DNA from: Pseudomonadota bacterium
GTDB lineage: Bacteria > Pseudomonadota > Gammaproteobacteria > Xanthomonadales > Xanthomonadaceae
DNA length: 64,000 bases
Reading direction: 5' to 3'
NCBI GenBank assembly: GCA_018242485.1
Contig: JAFEBV010000043.1
Coordinates: 1-64,000 of the forward strand
Shown: positions 16,357 to 26,291 of the stretch, one piece after another
Layout of the letters: every line of letters begins with the position of its first letter
How positions within the stretch are numbered: position 1 is the first letter of the stretch
Notes under the pieces: model-generated
Database searches by the model: none
Told to the model about the DNA's origin: nothing
The model's input: only the letters and a program-made list of their open reading frames with translations
Translations under genes and position numbers: made by a program

Positions 16357-19323
16357 ATGCAGAAGGCTCCAACCAAAGCGGCAGCAAAACGCGCATCGGG
16401 CAAGGCCGCTCAGGGTCAACTGCTCGATACCCTGCTGTTGCTGGCCGACGCGCAGACCCCGCGCGCCGTCGCCCAGTCCATCGCACAGGCGCTGCGGTCG
16501 CACGCGGATTGCGAAGGCGCGGTCGTGACGTGGGGGCTGGATGGGCAAGGCGGCTTGCAACTGGAGCCGGCCATCGCACTATCCGAATCGGCGCTGGAAC
16601 TGGCGCGTTCGGCGATCGCACGCCCGCAGGCCGTGCTGGTGTCCGACGGCATCAATGCCGCACTGCGCCTGCCAGATGCAGCCGCCGCCGTGGTGCTGCC
16701 GGCCGAGCCGGCACGGCGCATGCAGGAGGCGATGGGCGATGCCGCCGACCCGCTGAGCGTGGCTTGCCGATTCATGCGCCGCGCGCTCGACGCGGCCGAT
16801 CTGGAAGGAGAACACAAGCGTCTTGCGCACTCCGAGCGCGTGCAGCATGCGCTGTTCGCGATCGCCGACCGCGCCGGTTCCGACCGCGACATGCCCGAGC
16901 TGCTGCGCGGCATCCACGCCATCGTCGGCGAGCTGATGTACGCGGAGAACTTCTATATCGTCTGGCACGACACGAAGGCCGCCACCCTGCGCTTCCTGTA
17001 TTTCGTCGACGTCGAGGATGCCAACCCTCCGGGCAACTACGGCGACGTGCCGATGGACACGGTGCGCCATTCGCTCACCTGGTACCTGCTGCACGACGGC
17101 AAACCGCTGATGGGTACGGCCACGCAACTGGCCGCGCAGGCGTCCGGCCCGTTGCGGCTGATCGGCACCGATTCGGCGGACTGGCTGGGCGTGCCGATGC
17201 TGCGCGACGGCGTCGCCTGCGGGGCGATCGTGGTGCAAAGCTACGACGCGGCCATCACGTTCTCGACTGACGACCGCGCGCTGCTGGAGTTCGTCGCCAG
17301 CCACATCCTCACCGCCATCGAACGCAAGCGCAGCAAGGAAGATCTGGAGCAGCGGGTGCGTTCGCGCACCTTCGAGCTGGCGCACGCCAACCGCGTCTTG
17401 CAACTGGGCATGGCCGAGCGCCAGCATGCCGAGCGCCTGCAGAAGGCGCTGTTCCAGATCGCCGGCCTTGCCACCGCGGACATCAGCCAGGCCGAGTTCT
17501 ACCGGCAGGCGCACACCGCGATCGGCGAGCTGATGAACGCGCGCAACCTGTTCATCGCCCTGATCAGCGCCGACGGCGAGTCGCTGGAGTTCGTCTACTC
17601 CATCGACGAAACCGGCGAGCGCTACGAATCGCGGCCGATGGGCTACGGCCTGAGCGAGTACGTGCTGCGCGCGGGTCCGGCGATCCTGAGCCGGCAGGAC
17701 ATCATCGAACTGGAGCGCAACGGCGAGATCGATATGGAGGATGTGGGGTCGCTGTCGGTGTGCTGGCTGGGCGTGCCGCTGGCGGTGGGCGACGAGACCA
17801 TTGGCCTGATCGCGGTGCAGAGCTACGATCCGCAGATCGTCTACGGCCCCGCCGAGCACGAGCTGCTGACCTTCGTCGCCTCGCAGGTAGCCAACAGCCT
17901 GCAGCGGCGGCGCTCGGTGGAGGCGTTGCGCGCCTCGCACGCGCAGCTCGAGCAGCGCGTGGCCGAACGCACGCGCGAGCTGAGCAACGAGATCCTCGAG
18001 CGCGAGAAGATGCAGGGCCAGCTCAAGCATCAGGTGATGCACGACGCGCTCACCGGCCTGCCCAACCGCAGCTACCTGCTCGACCGCATCGGCCGCGTGC
18101 TGCGCCGTTTCAAGCGCGAGAAGTCGCGCAAGTGTGCCCTGCTCTACCTCGACGTGGATCGCTTCAAGATCATCAACGACAGCCTCGGCCACCTCGCCGG
18201 CGACACCGTGCTCAAGGAGTTCTCGCACCGCCTGCAAGCCTGCGTGCGCGAGCCGGACATCGTCGGCCGCCTGTCCGGCGACGAGTTCGCGATCCTGCTG
18301 GAGGACGTGCCCATTCCCGGCGCGGCCATCAGGATCGCCCAGCGCGTGCTGGAGGAGGTCGGCAAGCCGCTGGTGGTCGCCGGGGAAACCATCGAGCCGT
18401 CCACCAGCATCGGCATCGCCATCGGCGACCTCGGCTACCAATACGCCGACGACCTGCTGCGCGACGCCGACACCGCGATGTATCGCGCGAAAAAATCCGG
18501 CCGCCGGCAGTGGGTGATGTACGACGAGTCGCTGCAGGAGAACGCGGTCAACGTGCTGGCGATGGAGATCAAGCTGCGCAGCGCGCTGCTGCTGGATCAG
18601 TTCGAGCCGTACTTCCAGCCGATCCAGCGCCTGTCCGGCGGCGAAACGGTGGGCTACGAGGCGCTGCTGCGCTGGAACCACCCCACCCGCGGCCCGATCG
18701 GCCCGGACGATTTCATGCAGGTCGCCGACGACGGCGGCCTCATGGAGGCGATCGACTGGAAGATGTTCGAGAAGACCTGCCGGCAGGCCGCCCAGCTTGA
18801 TCCGTCGGCGCGCGGCTACGTGTCGATCAATGTCTCGCCGCTGCACTTCCGGCGCGGCGATTTCCATGCGCGACTGGTCGAAGCGATCGGGCGCACGCGC
18901 TGGCCGGCGCGCCGCCTCGTGGTGGAACTGACCGAGGGCACGCTGATCGACCACCCCGAGGAAGCCCGCGCGACCCTCGAACGCCTGCGCGCGGCCGGCA
19001 TCGACGCGGCGCTGGACGACTTCGGCACCGGCCATTCCTCGCTGAGCTACCTGCACACCTTCCCGCTGCGCATGCTCAAGATCGACCGCAGCTTCGTGGC
19101 CGCGCTGGATCCGCATGCGCAGGGCAGCAGCGCGAAGATCGTCGGCGCGGTGATCGCGCTGGCGCACGCGCTGGAAATGGAGGTGGTGGCCGAGGGCATC
19201 GAGACGGCCGAACAGCGCGACGCGCTGATCGCGCTGGGTTGCGACTACGGACAGGGTTTCCTGCTCGGCCGGCCCGCGCCGTTGGCGCACTGGGCGCAGC
19301 AGCCGGCGACCGCATCGTCCTGA
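16357..19323 (+). CDS. GAF-GAF-GGDEF-EAL cyclic-di-GMP turnover protein
   Basis: This predicted bifunctional c-di-GMP enzyme has 988 residues from the chosen start. In order it has two tandem GAF sensor domains (about 178-325 and 378-530), each followed by a charged coiled coil, then a GGDEF domain and an EAL domain. The cyclase motif is SGDEF (640-644), a variant usually still active. The EAL core is EALLRW (768-770), with SINVSP, ELTEGTL, DDFGTGHSSL and AEGIET present, so phosphodiesterase activity is likely. No membrane segment is seen, so it is probably cytosolic. Starts at 16285 (preceded by GGGGA) or 16174 are alternatives. Confidence 0.9.
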   Translation: MQKAPTKAAAKRASGKAAQGQLLDTLLLLADAQTPRAVAQSIAQALRSHADCEGAVVTWGLDGQGGLQLEPAIALSESALELARSAIARPQAVLVSDGINAALRLPDAAAAVVLPAEPARRMQEAMGDAADPLSVACRFMRRALDAADLEGEHKRLAHSERVQHALFAIADRAGSDRDMPELLRGIHAIVGELMYAENFYIVWHDTKAATLRFLYFVDVEDANPPGNYGDVPMDTVRHSLTWYLLHDGKPLMGTATQLAAQASGPLRLIGTDSADWLGVPMLRDGVACGAIVVQSYDAAITFSTDDRALLEFVASHILTAIERKRSKEDLEQRVRSRTFELAHANRVLQLGMAERQHAERLQKALFQIAGLATADISQAEFYRQAHTAIGELMNARNLFIALISADGESLEFVYSIDETGERYESRPMGYGLSEYVLRAGPAILSRQDIIELERNGEIDMEDVGSLSVCWLGVPLAVGDETIGLIAVQSYDPQIVYGPAEHELLTFVASQVANSLQRRRSVEALRASHAQLEQRVAERTRELSNEILEREKMQGQLKHQVMHDALTGLPNRSYLLDRIGRVLRRFKREKSRKCALLYLDVDRFKIINDSLGHLAGDTVLKEFSHRLQACVREPDIVGRLSGDEFAILLEDVPIPGAAIRIAQRVLEEVGKPLVVAGETIEPSTSIGIAIGDLGYQYADDLLRDADTAMYRAKKSGRRQWVMYDESLQENAVNVLAMEIKLRSALLLDQFEPYFQPIQRLSGGETVGYEALLRWNHPTRGPIGPDDFMQVADDGGLMEAIDWKMFEKTCRQAAQLDPSARGYVSINVSPLHFRRGDFHARLVEAIGRTRWPARRLVVELTEGTLIDHPEEARATLERLRAAGIDAALDDFGTGHSSLSYLHTFPLRMLKIDRSFVAALDPHAQGSSAKIVGAVIALAHALEMEVVAEGIETAEQRDALIALGCDYGQGFLLGRPAPLAHWAQQPATASS

Positions 19324-19349
19324 GCGGCGGTCGCAACGCGCACCGCCGC
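19324..19349. terminator. Hairpin between convergent genes
   Basis: An 8-bp inverted repeat (GCGGCGGT / ACCGCCGC) with a 10-nt loop begins at the stop of the GGDEF-EAL gene, ahead of the convergent aminopeptidase gene end. No T-run follows, so termination is only suggested. Confidence 0.35.
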
Positions 19350-19365
19350 CACGATGGCGCGCTCG

Positions 19366-22035
19366 TCAGGGCGCCGCGTGTTGCGCGATCCACGCATCGA
19401 TCTGTGGCATCGCCCGTTCGCGCACGCCGATGCGGTACTGGATGTTCGCGATCGCGGTGTCAGCCGCACGCCGCGAGGTCGGCGCGATGTGCGCGTCGGC
19501 GAACGCCCGCACCTTGCCGATCGTCGCCGGATCCAGCGAACCGCTCGCCAGCCCCGGGTAATAGCGACTGCGCGAGGTGGAGTCCACCCGCGGATCGACC
19601 TGCGCGGTGTGCGCCGTGGCGAACGCGAACGCCAGTTCCGGATGCCGCCAAGCGACGACCGAGATCATCATCGCGCCATTGGTCGCGCCCGGCTCGTCGG
19701 TGATCGCCAGTTCCAGCGCGCGGCGCGCCAGCGCCGGATCCTTCGCCGCAGCGAGCATCTCGTAGAGTTGATCCTTCACCAGCGGCGTGGTCTCGGCGCG
19801 CGCTTTGGCATGCAGGCCGTCCCAGGTGGCCGCGTCCGCGTTCGCGGCGACGATGCCCAGCAGGGTGCGGCGCAGTGCCACCGGCATCGCCTGTGGATCG
19901 GTCGCCTGCGCGGCATACCGGCGCCGCGCTTCGGCGAGCACCGCCGGATCGCCGAGCGTACCGAGCGTTGCGATCAACTGCGTGCGCAGGTTGACCACCG
20001 GATCGGGTTCGCCTTCGCGCGCAACCCAGCCCACCCGCGCCAGCACCGGCTGCAAACGGGCGATGGCGAAACGCCGGAACGCCGTGCGCTGCGGCGAGTC
20101 GCCGCGGAAGTAGCCATCGATCGAATCGAAACTGTCGGCGATGTCGCCCCAGACCTGCGGGTCGGCATCGGCGGGCACCTTCGCAGCCAGATCCAGCCAC
20201 GTCGAGGCCGGCACGCGACCGGCCATGCCCAGCGCCCACGCATCGCCGAGGATGCCGAGCTGGTCGATCGTGGCCACCTGCGGGAAATGCGCGCCGATCT
20301 GCGCGATCTGCGCGGGCTGATAGAGCGTGCGGTAATAGCCGCTCTGCCCGGCATTGACGACCACCGTACCGCAACCGGGCAGCGACATCGTCGCGTGACC
20401 ATCGCTCACCAATGCGCTCACCGGCGCACCATCGAGGGTGCGCGCAATCACCGGCACCCGCCACGCCAGCGGATGCTTGTCGGGGCGATCCTTGCTGAAT
20501 TCGCCCTGGGCCAGGTTCAGCGTGGTCGTGCTGTTCGTGCAGATTGCACTCTTCACCTCGATCAGCGGCACGCCGGGCTGCAAGGTGAAATCGTGGGCGA
20601 TCGTCATGATGGGTTTCCCAGCGGCATGTTCGACCGCGCGCCACAGGTCGTCGGACGTGGTGTTGCCGTAGGCGTGTTCGCGCATGTAGTCGCGCACGCC
20701 GGCTCGCCACGCATCCGCGCCGACATACGCCTCGAGCATGCGGATCACCGATTCGCCCTTGGAATAGGTGATCGAATCGAACGCCTGACTGGCCTGCTCG
20801 ACGGTGGCGATGTGCTGCACCACCGGATGCGTGGTCGCCACCGCGTCGCGTGACATCGCACTCTCGCGTACGTCCACGGTGTCCAGATCGGCATGCCATT
20901 CCGGATGCAGCTTGGCGGTGGTGCGCCCTTCCATCCACGAGGCGAAACCTTCGTTGAGCCACAGGTCGTCCCACCATGCCATCGTCACCAGATCACCGAA
21001 CCACTGGTGCGCCATCTCGTGCGCCTCGACCGCGAACACGCCCTGCCGGTCGGCCTGTGTGGAAAACGCCGGATCCAGCAGCATCGCGCGCTCGAAGGTG
21101 AAGATCGCGCCCCAGTTTTCCATCGCGCTGAAGAACTGGCTGCTCCCCGGCGCGGCGATGTTGTCGAGTTTGGGCAACGGATAATGCGTGCCGAAATAAT
21201 CGTTGTACTCGGCGAGGATGGCCTTGGCCGAATCCAGCGCGAACGCGGCCTGCGCGCCCTTGCCGCGTTGCGTGACCACGCCGATCTGGGTATCGCCCAG
21301 ATGGGTGGTGGCGCGCTCGAAATCGCCCAGACCGAAGAACAGCAGGTAGCTGGACATCTTCGGCGTGGTCTGAAAGCGCACGCGCTGCATGCCGTGGCCC
21401 AGATCGGTGGTCTGCGCGACCGGCATGTTGCTCACCGCCATCTGCCCGGCGGGCACGTCGGCACTCAGGGTGAAGGTGGCCTTGTACGCCGGCTCGTCCC
21501 ACGATGGCATGAAGCGGCGCGCGTCGGAGTTCTCGAACTGGGTGTACAACGCGCGCTGCTTGCCGGCCGCGGTGTCGTAGTCGATCGCGAACAGGCCGTT
21601 GGCCTGCGTGCCGATGCGCCCGGTGTAGTCCAGCGCCAGCCGGTAGCTGCCGGGGGCGATGGCGTGGGCGAAGGTGAAGGTTGCGGTCTGCGCGTCGCGA
21701 TCCACGCTCACCCGGGGCGCGCCCAGCGCCAACGCGCCATCGACCGACCGCAACTGCGCCTTCGGGAAGGTCATGTCCAGCGCATTGAGGACGATGCGAT
21801 CGGTGGCTTGCAGCACGACGATGTCGATGGCTGCGCGGCCGTTGAAGCGCAGGTCGTGCGCATTGGGCACCACGGCGATGTCGTAGTGCGTCGGCCGCAC
21901 CGCGCGCGGCAATTGCGTGGTGGCCGCGTTCGTCGCGACCGCCGGCGACGCCGGAAGGTCGCCAGCGACGGCGATGCAGCACGGCGCCCACACGCAAAGG
22001 GCAAGGACGATGGCACGGGGCAGGTTACGGCGCAT
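19366..22035 (-). CDS. Secreted M1-family zinc aminopeptidase
   Basis: This 889-residue metallopeptidase of the aminopeptidase N type should remove N-terminal residues from peptides in the periplasm or outside the cell. An N-terminal signal peptide (LPRAIVLALCVWAPCCIAVA) is visible. The exopeptidase motif reads FSAMENWG, equivalent to GxMEN, and the zinc site is HEMAHQWFGD (His339, Glu340, His343) with the third ligand in WLNEGFASW. A C-terminal ERAP1-like helical domain fills the rest. The ATG at 22035 is chosen over a GTG three codons upstream. It is convergent with the GGDEF-EAL gene. Confidence 0.94.
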   Translation of the reverse strand: MRRNLPRAIVLALCVWAPCCIAVAGDLPASPAVATNAATTQLPRAVRPTHYDIAVVPNAHDLRFNGRAAIDIVVLQATDRIVLNALDMTFPKAQLRSVDGALALGAPRVSVDRDAQTATFTFAHAIAPGSYRLALDYTGRIGTQANGLFAIDYDTAAGKQRALYTQFENSDARRFMPSWDEPAYKATFTLSADVPAGQMAVSNMPVAQTTDLGHGMQRVRFQTTPKMSSYLLFFGLGDFERATTHLGDTQIGVVTQRGKGAQAAFALDSAKAILAEYNDYFGTHYPLPKLDNIAAPGSSQFFSAMENWGAIFTFERAMLLDPAFSTQADRQGVFAVEAHEMAHQWFGDLVTMAWWDDLWLNEGFASWMEGRTTAKLHPEWHADLDTVDVRESAMSRDAVATTHPVVQHIATVEQASQAFDSITYSKGESVIRMLEAYVGADAWRAGVRDYMREHAYGNTTSDDLWRAVEHAAGKPIMTIAHDFTLQPGVPLIEVKSAICTNSTTTLNLAQGEFSKDRPDKHPLAWRVPVIARTLDGAPVSALVSDGHATMSLPGCGTVVVNAGQSGYYRTLYQPAQIAQIGAHFPQVATIDQLGILGDAWALGMAGRVPASTWLDLAAKVPADADPQVWGDIADSFDSIDGYFRGDSPQRTAFRRFAIARLQPVLARVGWVAREGEPDPVVNLRTQLIATLGTLGDPAVLAEARRRYAAQATDPQAMPVALRRTLLGIVAANADAATWDGLHAKARAETTPLVKDQLYEMLAAAKDPALARRALELAITDEPGATNGAMMISVVAWRHPELAFAFATAHTAQVDPRVDSTSRSRYYPGLASGSLDPATIGKVRAFADAHIAPTSRRAADTAIANIQYRIGVRERAMPQIDAWIAQHAAP

Positions 22036-22325
22036 GGAGGGCACTCGCGTTCGGCAAATCCTGGGGTTGCGCCAGCGCCACTGGCGCAGGCGAGCGCCGA
22101 TCCTGCCAGCGTGCGGCGTTGGCCGCCTGTGCCAAAGGATGGGCTGTCGGTGCGAGCCGCCCAGGGAATCCCGGAAGCTCGTTGGGTCGAGTCATGCCGC
22201 CTTGGCGAACCCGGCCTACCGCCGGCAGCACGCTGCTTCGGCTGCCGCTGACAGGATGTTTCCGATCCGTTCCAGCAGCCCGCGCTGGTGCGTCATCGCG
22301 GCCAGCCGCGAAGCGCGTCTGGCGC

Positions 22326-23726
22326 TCAGGAACCCATTCCACGGGGCGTAGTGCTGCTGCTGGTAGCCGCGCATGCGTGCGGCTCGTCGGGAGCGGTGAA
22401 CAGGGCGGCCTCGAACGTGGCCCAGGCGGATTGGCGCAGGGTGGCGGCTTCGATGCGTTTGGCGGTTGCGCTTGCCCGTGACAAGACAATCGCATCGACA
22501 AGACTCTGCTGCATATCTAGATCGGGCAACGGGAAACGGATATCGAGCAGCGCAGGCTTGGAGATATTTTTCATCGTGGGCGATGTTCCGGTCAATCGCG
22601 ACTCGATGTGCTCACGCACGGGGCGCAGCTTCATTGCCTCTGCCAAGAAGCGGGGCAGCAACTGCCCGTTGGCGTGGAAACGAACCCGAAAAATCTTGTC
22701 GCACAGAAGCAATTGCGGCGGCGTTGATTCCACGTAAGCGCAAGCGCCGACGTAGCGAGCGACGTTGGCGCGGCTGATGAGTACGTCATCAGCCATTACT
22801 TCGTACTCAGGCCGAGGTTTCAAACTCGAGGGAAGTTCCTTGTTCTCGGCGTGATCGAAAGTCCCGAATGACACCGCACCGAGCTTGAGCACGCCCCATT
22901 TGCCTTCGCGGGCAGGATGTTCATGGCATTTCGGGCTCCAGCCATTTTCAAGATCGGCGATCACATCGCCAAGACGCGCCACCGGCCAGGTGGATTGAGG
23001 AGCAACCCCACCCGTCGAGGAGCGCAAGATACTTTCGTGGCTCCACCGCTCCACATCCTTGAACCGCGCCACGAATACCGGCCTGTCCGGCAAGGGCGGC
23101 GGCGCGGCGACGCCAAGCGCCGCTTCGAACGCCTGCCAGCCTGTGCGCTCGATGGCGTCCGCCTCCTGCTCCAGTTGCGCGGCGCGGGTCAGGGCTTCGG
23201 TGTAGGTGGCGATCAGCGCGTCCTGTGCGTCGAGCCCGGGAACGGGCACCTCCAGGCTCAGGAAACCCTCGGGCGTGACGCGCTTGCGGCCACTGGTGCC
23301 CGATGCTTTGCGTTGCAGGTCGGCCTTGAAATGCTCGGCGCGCAGCAGGTGGTGCAGATAGGCCGCGCGCAGTTTGTCCGGCTTCGGCGCGAAGACCGGG
23401 TACTCGCTGGTGACCACTGCCTTCGGGATGCTGTCCGGAATCAGGCCGACTGCGCCGTTGCGGGCGTCGATTTTCGAGAAGGTCAGATCGCCGGGATAGG
23501 CCGCGAACATCGCGCCCTTGAACGCCTCGGCGCGCTCGCGCGGCAGCACTTCACCCGAAAACTTGATGGTGATCGCCTGCCAGTCGCCCAGAGTGCCGTC
23601 AACTTGCACAGTCTCGCGGCGCGCGACCAGCACCTCACCCAGCGACAACAACGGGTAGCGGCTGGTGCGGCCAGCCACTGCGCCATTCTCGATCCAGCGT
23701 TCTATCTCCCTCCACCGCCGGATCAC
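22326..23726 (-). CDS. hsdS: Type I-like specificity subunit HsdS
   Basis: HsdS determines the DNA sequence recognised by a restriction-modification complex. The 466-residue protein has two target-recognition domains, beginning near YPLLSLGEVL and WPVARLGDVIADLENGW. Each is followed by a conserved helical spacer (EVPVPGLDAQDALIATYTEA and RFPLPDLDMQQSLVDAIVLS). The two-half layout predicts a bipartite target. The start is the GTG at 23726, overlapping the methylase TGA by 4 bp (GTGA), which indicates translational coupling. The 290 bp downstream to the aminopeptidase gene show no supported gene. Confidence 0.9.
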   Translation of the reverse strand: MIRRWREIERWIENGAVAGRTSRYPLLSLGEVLVARRETVQVDGTLGDWQAITIKFSGEVLPRERAEAFKGAMFAAYPGDLTFSKIDARNGAVGLIPDSIPKAVVTSEYPVFAPKPDKLRAAYLHHLLRAEHFKADLQRKASGTSGRKRVTPEGFLSLEVPVPGLDAQDALIATYTEALTRAAQLEQEADAIERTGWQAFEAALGVAAPPPLPDRPVFVARFKDVERWSHESILRSSTGGVAPQSTWPVARLGDVIADLENGWSPKCHEHPAREGKWGVLKLGAVSFGTFDHAENKELPSSLKPRPEYEVMADDVLISRANVARYVGACAYVESTPPQLLLCDKIFRVRFHANGQLLPRFLAEAMKLRPVREHIESRLTGTSPTMKNISKPALLDIRFPLPDLDMQQSLVDAIVLSRASATAKRIEAATLRQSAWATFEAALFTAPDEPHACAATSSSTTPRGMGS

Positions 23727-26209
23727 GCAGCGGAGGGCACCTGAAAATTTGGCGTGGTCTCCGGCTGTGCGCCGTGCTCGATCCACGACTCGAAATCACG
23801 GTAGGCCCGCAGCAATTCGGGCAACTCGCTGGCGACGCCCTCGCCCGTCTCGCCCGTGGAGGTGATGCCCACGGTCTTGGGCGCAGCGACGAACACGGGG
23901 TAGTCGAACAGTTCGCGCACGCGCGCCCACAGGGCGGCGGTGTGGGCTTCGTCGATAGCCTTGTATTTGGCCTTCAATGCGGACAGCAGCGCGTCGCTGC
24001 GTTTTTGCGCGCCAGTCAGTGCCGCAGTGGCCTGCTTCTTCAGTTCGGCGGCGGCCTTTTTTTGCTCCTTGGCGGCTTTGCCGTTCCAAAAAGGTTTGCC
24101 CTGGGTGGTCGGCTGCGCCTGACGCGGATAGGCTGGGGCTTCGCCGCGCTGCCAGGGCAGCAGCGTACGTTGAATGCCCAGCGCCGCCAATTCGGCCAGC
24201 AGCCGCGCGGCTTCGGTATTGTCACCGCTGACGATGCGCGGCGCGTAGTCGGCGTGGGCGGCATGGCGCTGGGCATCAAAAGCTGCATCGCATTCGGTGT
24301 GCGCCTGCGCCCAGGCGGCTTCCCACTGTGCGGCCTCGGCCTCGGTGAACTTGCGCAGGAACACCAGCGAGGCTTTCACGGTGGCGTTGCTGGAGCGGAA
24401 GGTTTCTTCCGGCAGGCTGACCACGGCCAGCAGCTTGGCGCGGCCTTCGGCCCAGCGGCGCAGCCACGCCAGCGAAGGGTTGTTGAGGTTGCCGTCGGGC
24501 AGCACGATGCCCATGCGGCCACCGGGTTTGAGCAGGTTCAGGCAGCGCTCGACGAAGATCAGTTCGGTGGGGCGGTTGTTCTTGCCCTTGCCGATTTCGA
24601 ACAGATCGAGGATGGGCGTCTTGGCCGTGGCGGCCTGCAGAAGGCGGTGATGGCTTTCTTCCCAGGGCTCTCCGTAGCCGCACTCGCGGCAGCGTTGCAG
24701 GTAGGCGGCGTCGGTGGGCACGCGGGTTTCGTCGCTGCCGCCGACTTTCTGATCGGCGCCGACGTTGGAGCCGAAGGGCGGATTGGTCAGCACCAGATCG
24801 AAACGACCATTGAAGATGCCGTTGATGTCGAGCAGGCCGTCGTGATAGTGGATGCCGCCGTGCCCGTCGCCGTGCATGATCATGTTCATCTTGGCGGTGC
24901 GAGCGGCGCGCGGTTCGGCGTCGGTGCCATAGATGCACTGCCACGCCAGCCGCCCGACGCGGGTGTCGATGGGCTTGTTGTCGTCGCCGCTGGGCAGGAG
25001 TTGCTGGTTCAGGCGCGCGAACGCGGCTTCGATCCGGTTTTCTTCGTCCTCTTCCGGCAGTTTCAAGGCTTCGATGCGGGTGCGCTCGGCGTCTTTCTGC
25101 GTTTGGATGTCGGCGACGATCTGGGCACGCACGTGCTCGAAGGCGCGAATCAGAAAGCCGCCCGAGCCGGATGCCGGGTCGCAGATCAACTGGCCTTCCT
25201 GCGGGTTGAGCAGATCGACCATGAATTCCACCACCGGGCGCGGCGTGAAGAACTGGCCCAGCTCGCCCCGGAAGGTGGTGCCGAGGAATTTTTCGAAGGC
25301 CAGGCCCTTGATGTCGTCGCCGGTCTTGGAGAAATCGAAGCGTTCGAGCTGCTTGACGATGCGGCGGAAGGTGGCCTCCGAGATATCGAGCTTGTCGGCG
25401 GCGGTGAACAGGTCATCGGCGCGGTAGTAGGTTTTGGTCTGCTCGAACAGGCCATCGTGAACCGCCGGGTCGGTGGGCAGGCGCACTTGAGCGCGCTTGT
25501 CCAGGTAGTCGGTGGTGAAGGTGCCGTGCAGGCCCGAGCGCTCGACGTACATCTTGATGAAGAGAATTTTCGAGATGGTGTCGAAGGCGCGGCCGGGATC
25601 CATCTTGTGCACGTCGCGCAGGATGCCGTGACAGACGAACAGCAGATCCTGAAACTCCTTGCGGTTGAAGGCGCGCAAGGCGTCGAGAACCTCCTTCAGG
25701 CGCTTGGCGTCGCCCCAGTCGCCGGCCTTGGGGATTTCATTGATGGCGACGAACTCGCCCGGCGTACGCGCGACCAGTCTGAACACCGCGGTGTGACGCT
25801 GGTTGGTGGCGACGAAGATTTCGCAGCCCGAGGCAACGGTGTAGGACGCGGCCTGGTAGTAGTCGCGTTCCTGAATCTCGATGCTGTCGGTCTTGCACTC
25901 GACGACCAGCACGGGGAAGCGTTTGGCGGCGCGGTCATCGGCGGATTGCCAGATGACGATGTCGGCGCGCGGGCTGCGGTGACCGTGCTGGGTGCGCTGC
26001 TCCTGATCCATCTGATCGAGCGCGTATTCGTAGTGCTCGACCAGCGTGCGAACGAACCTCTGGCGCACGATTTCCTCGGGCTTGGCGCCGACGTCGCGCC
26101 ACTCCTTGCGCAAGGGAATCCACAGCCACTGGCCTTCCTGGTGCAGCGCATCCGGCGTCGGCGGAAACGGCAGGCTGGGGTGATGGGTGGGTTTCCTGAT
26201 CTTGGCCAT
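23723..26209 (-). CDS. PD-(D/E)XK nuclease domain fused to N6-adenine DNA methylase
   Basis: The protein is 828 residues. The first 150 resemble the N-terminal nuclease domain of type I HsdR (HSDR_N type), with a PD-(D/E)XK core: Asp83 in PRADIVIW and Glu104-x-Lys106 in VVECK. A HsdM-like methylase follows, with motif I DPASGSGG (about residue 340) and catalytic NPPFGSN (about 475). No helicase region is present. Fusion of cutting and methylating parts, plus a separate HsdS, recalls BcgI-like systems rather than classic type I. The ATG at 26209 is chosen because it precedes the conserved body and excludes the ssrA terminator. Its actual cutting activity is untested. Confidence 0.88.
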   Translation of the reverse strand: MAKIRKPTHHPSLPFPPTPDALHQEGQWLWIPLRKEWRDVGAKPEEIVRQRFVRTLVEHYEYALDQMDQEQRTQHGHRSPRADIVIWQSADDRAAKRFPVLVVECKTDSIEIQERDYYQAASYTVASGCEIFVATNQRHTAVFRLVARTPGEFVAINEIPKAGDWGDAKRLKEVLDALRAFNRKEFQDLLFVCHGILRDVHKMDPGRAFDTISKILFIKMYVERSGLHGTFTTDYLDKRAQVRLPTDPAVHDGLFEQTKTYYRADDLFTAADKLDISEATFRRIVKQLERFDFSKTGDDIKGLAFEKFLGTTFRGELGQFFTPRPVVEFMVDLLNPQEGQLICDPASGSGGFLIRAFEHVRAQIVADIQTQKDAERTRIEALKLPEEDEENRIEAAFARLNQQLLPSGDDNKPIDTRVGRLAWQCIYGTDAEPRAARTAKMNMIMHGDGHGGIHYHDGLLDINGIFNGRFDLVLTNPPFGSNVGADQKVGGSDETRVPTDAAYLQRCRECGYGEPWEESHHRLLQAATAKTPILDLFEIGKGKNNRPTELIFVERCLNLLKPGGRMGIVLPDGNLNNPSLAWLRRWAEGRAKLLAVVSLPEETFRSSNATVKASLVFLRKFTEAEAAQWEAAWAQAHTECDAAFDAQRHAAHADYAPRIVSGDNTEAARLLAELAALGIQRTLLPWQRGEAPAYPRQAQPTTQGKPFWNGKAAKEQKKAAAELKKQATAALTGAQKRSDALLSALKAKYKAIDEAHTAALWARVRELFDYPVFVAAPKTVGITSTGETGEGVASELPELLRAYRDFESWIEHGAQPETTPNFQVPSAA

Positions 26210-26255
26210 GTCGTCGTTCCCGTTCAATCCGGTTGGCGTGCAGGTTCCGTAAATG

Positions 26256-26284
26256 AAAACGCCCAACCGAAAACGATTGGGCGT
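26256..26284 (-). terminator. Rho-independent terminator of ssrA
   Basis: Read on the minus strand, ACGCCCAATC and GGTTGGGCGT form a 10-bp stem (one T-G pair) with a 6-nt loop, followed by TTTTCATT. It begins 8 bp beyond the mature tmRNA 3' end and lies before the methylase start codon. Confidence 0.88.
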
Positions 26285-26291
26285 CCACATA

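Noticed and set aside
16579..19290. Long minus-strand frame opposite the GGDEF-EAL gene
   Set aside because: It is antisense to clearly conserved GAF, GGDEF and EAL motifs and has the low-complexity Ala/Arg/Gln/His composition of shadow frames.
22036..22325. Search for an integrase, att repeat or gene fragment between hsdS and the aminopeptidase
   Set aside because: Only frames without start signals or recognisable motifs are present, and no second copy of the tmRNA end was seen.
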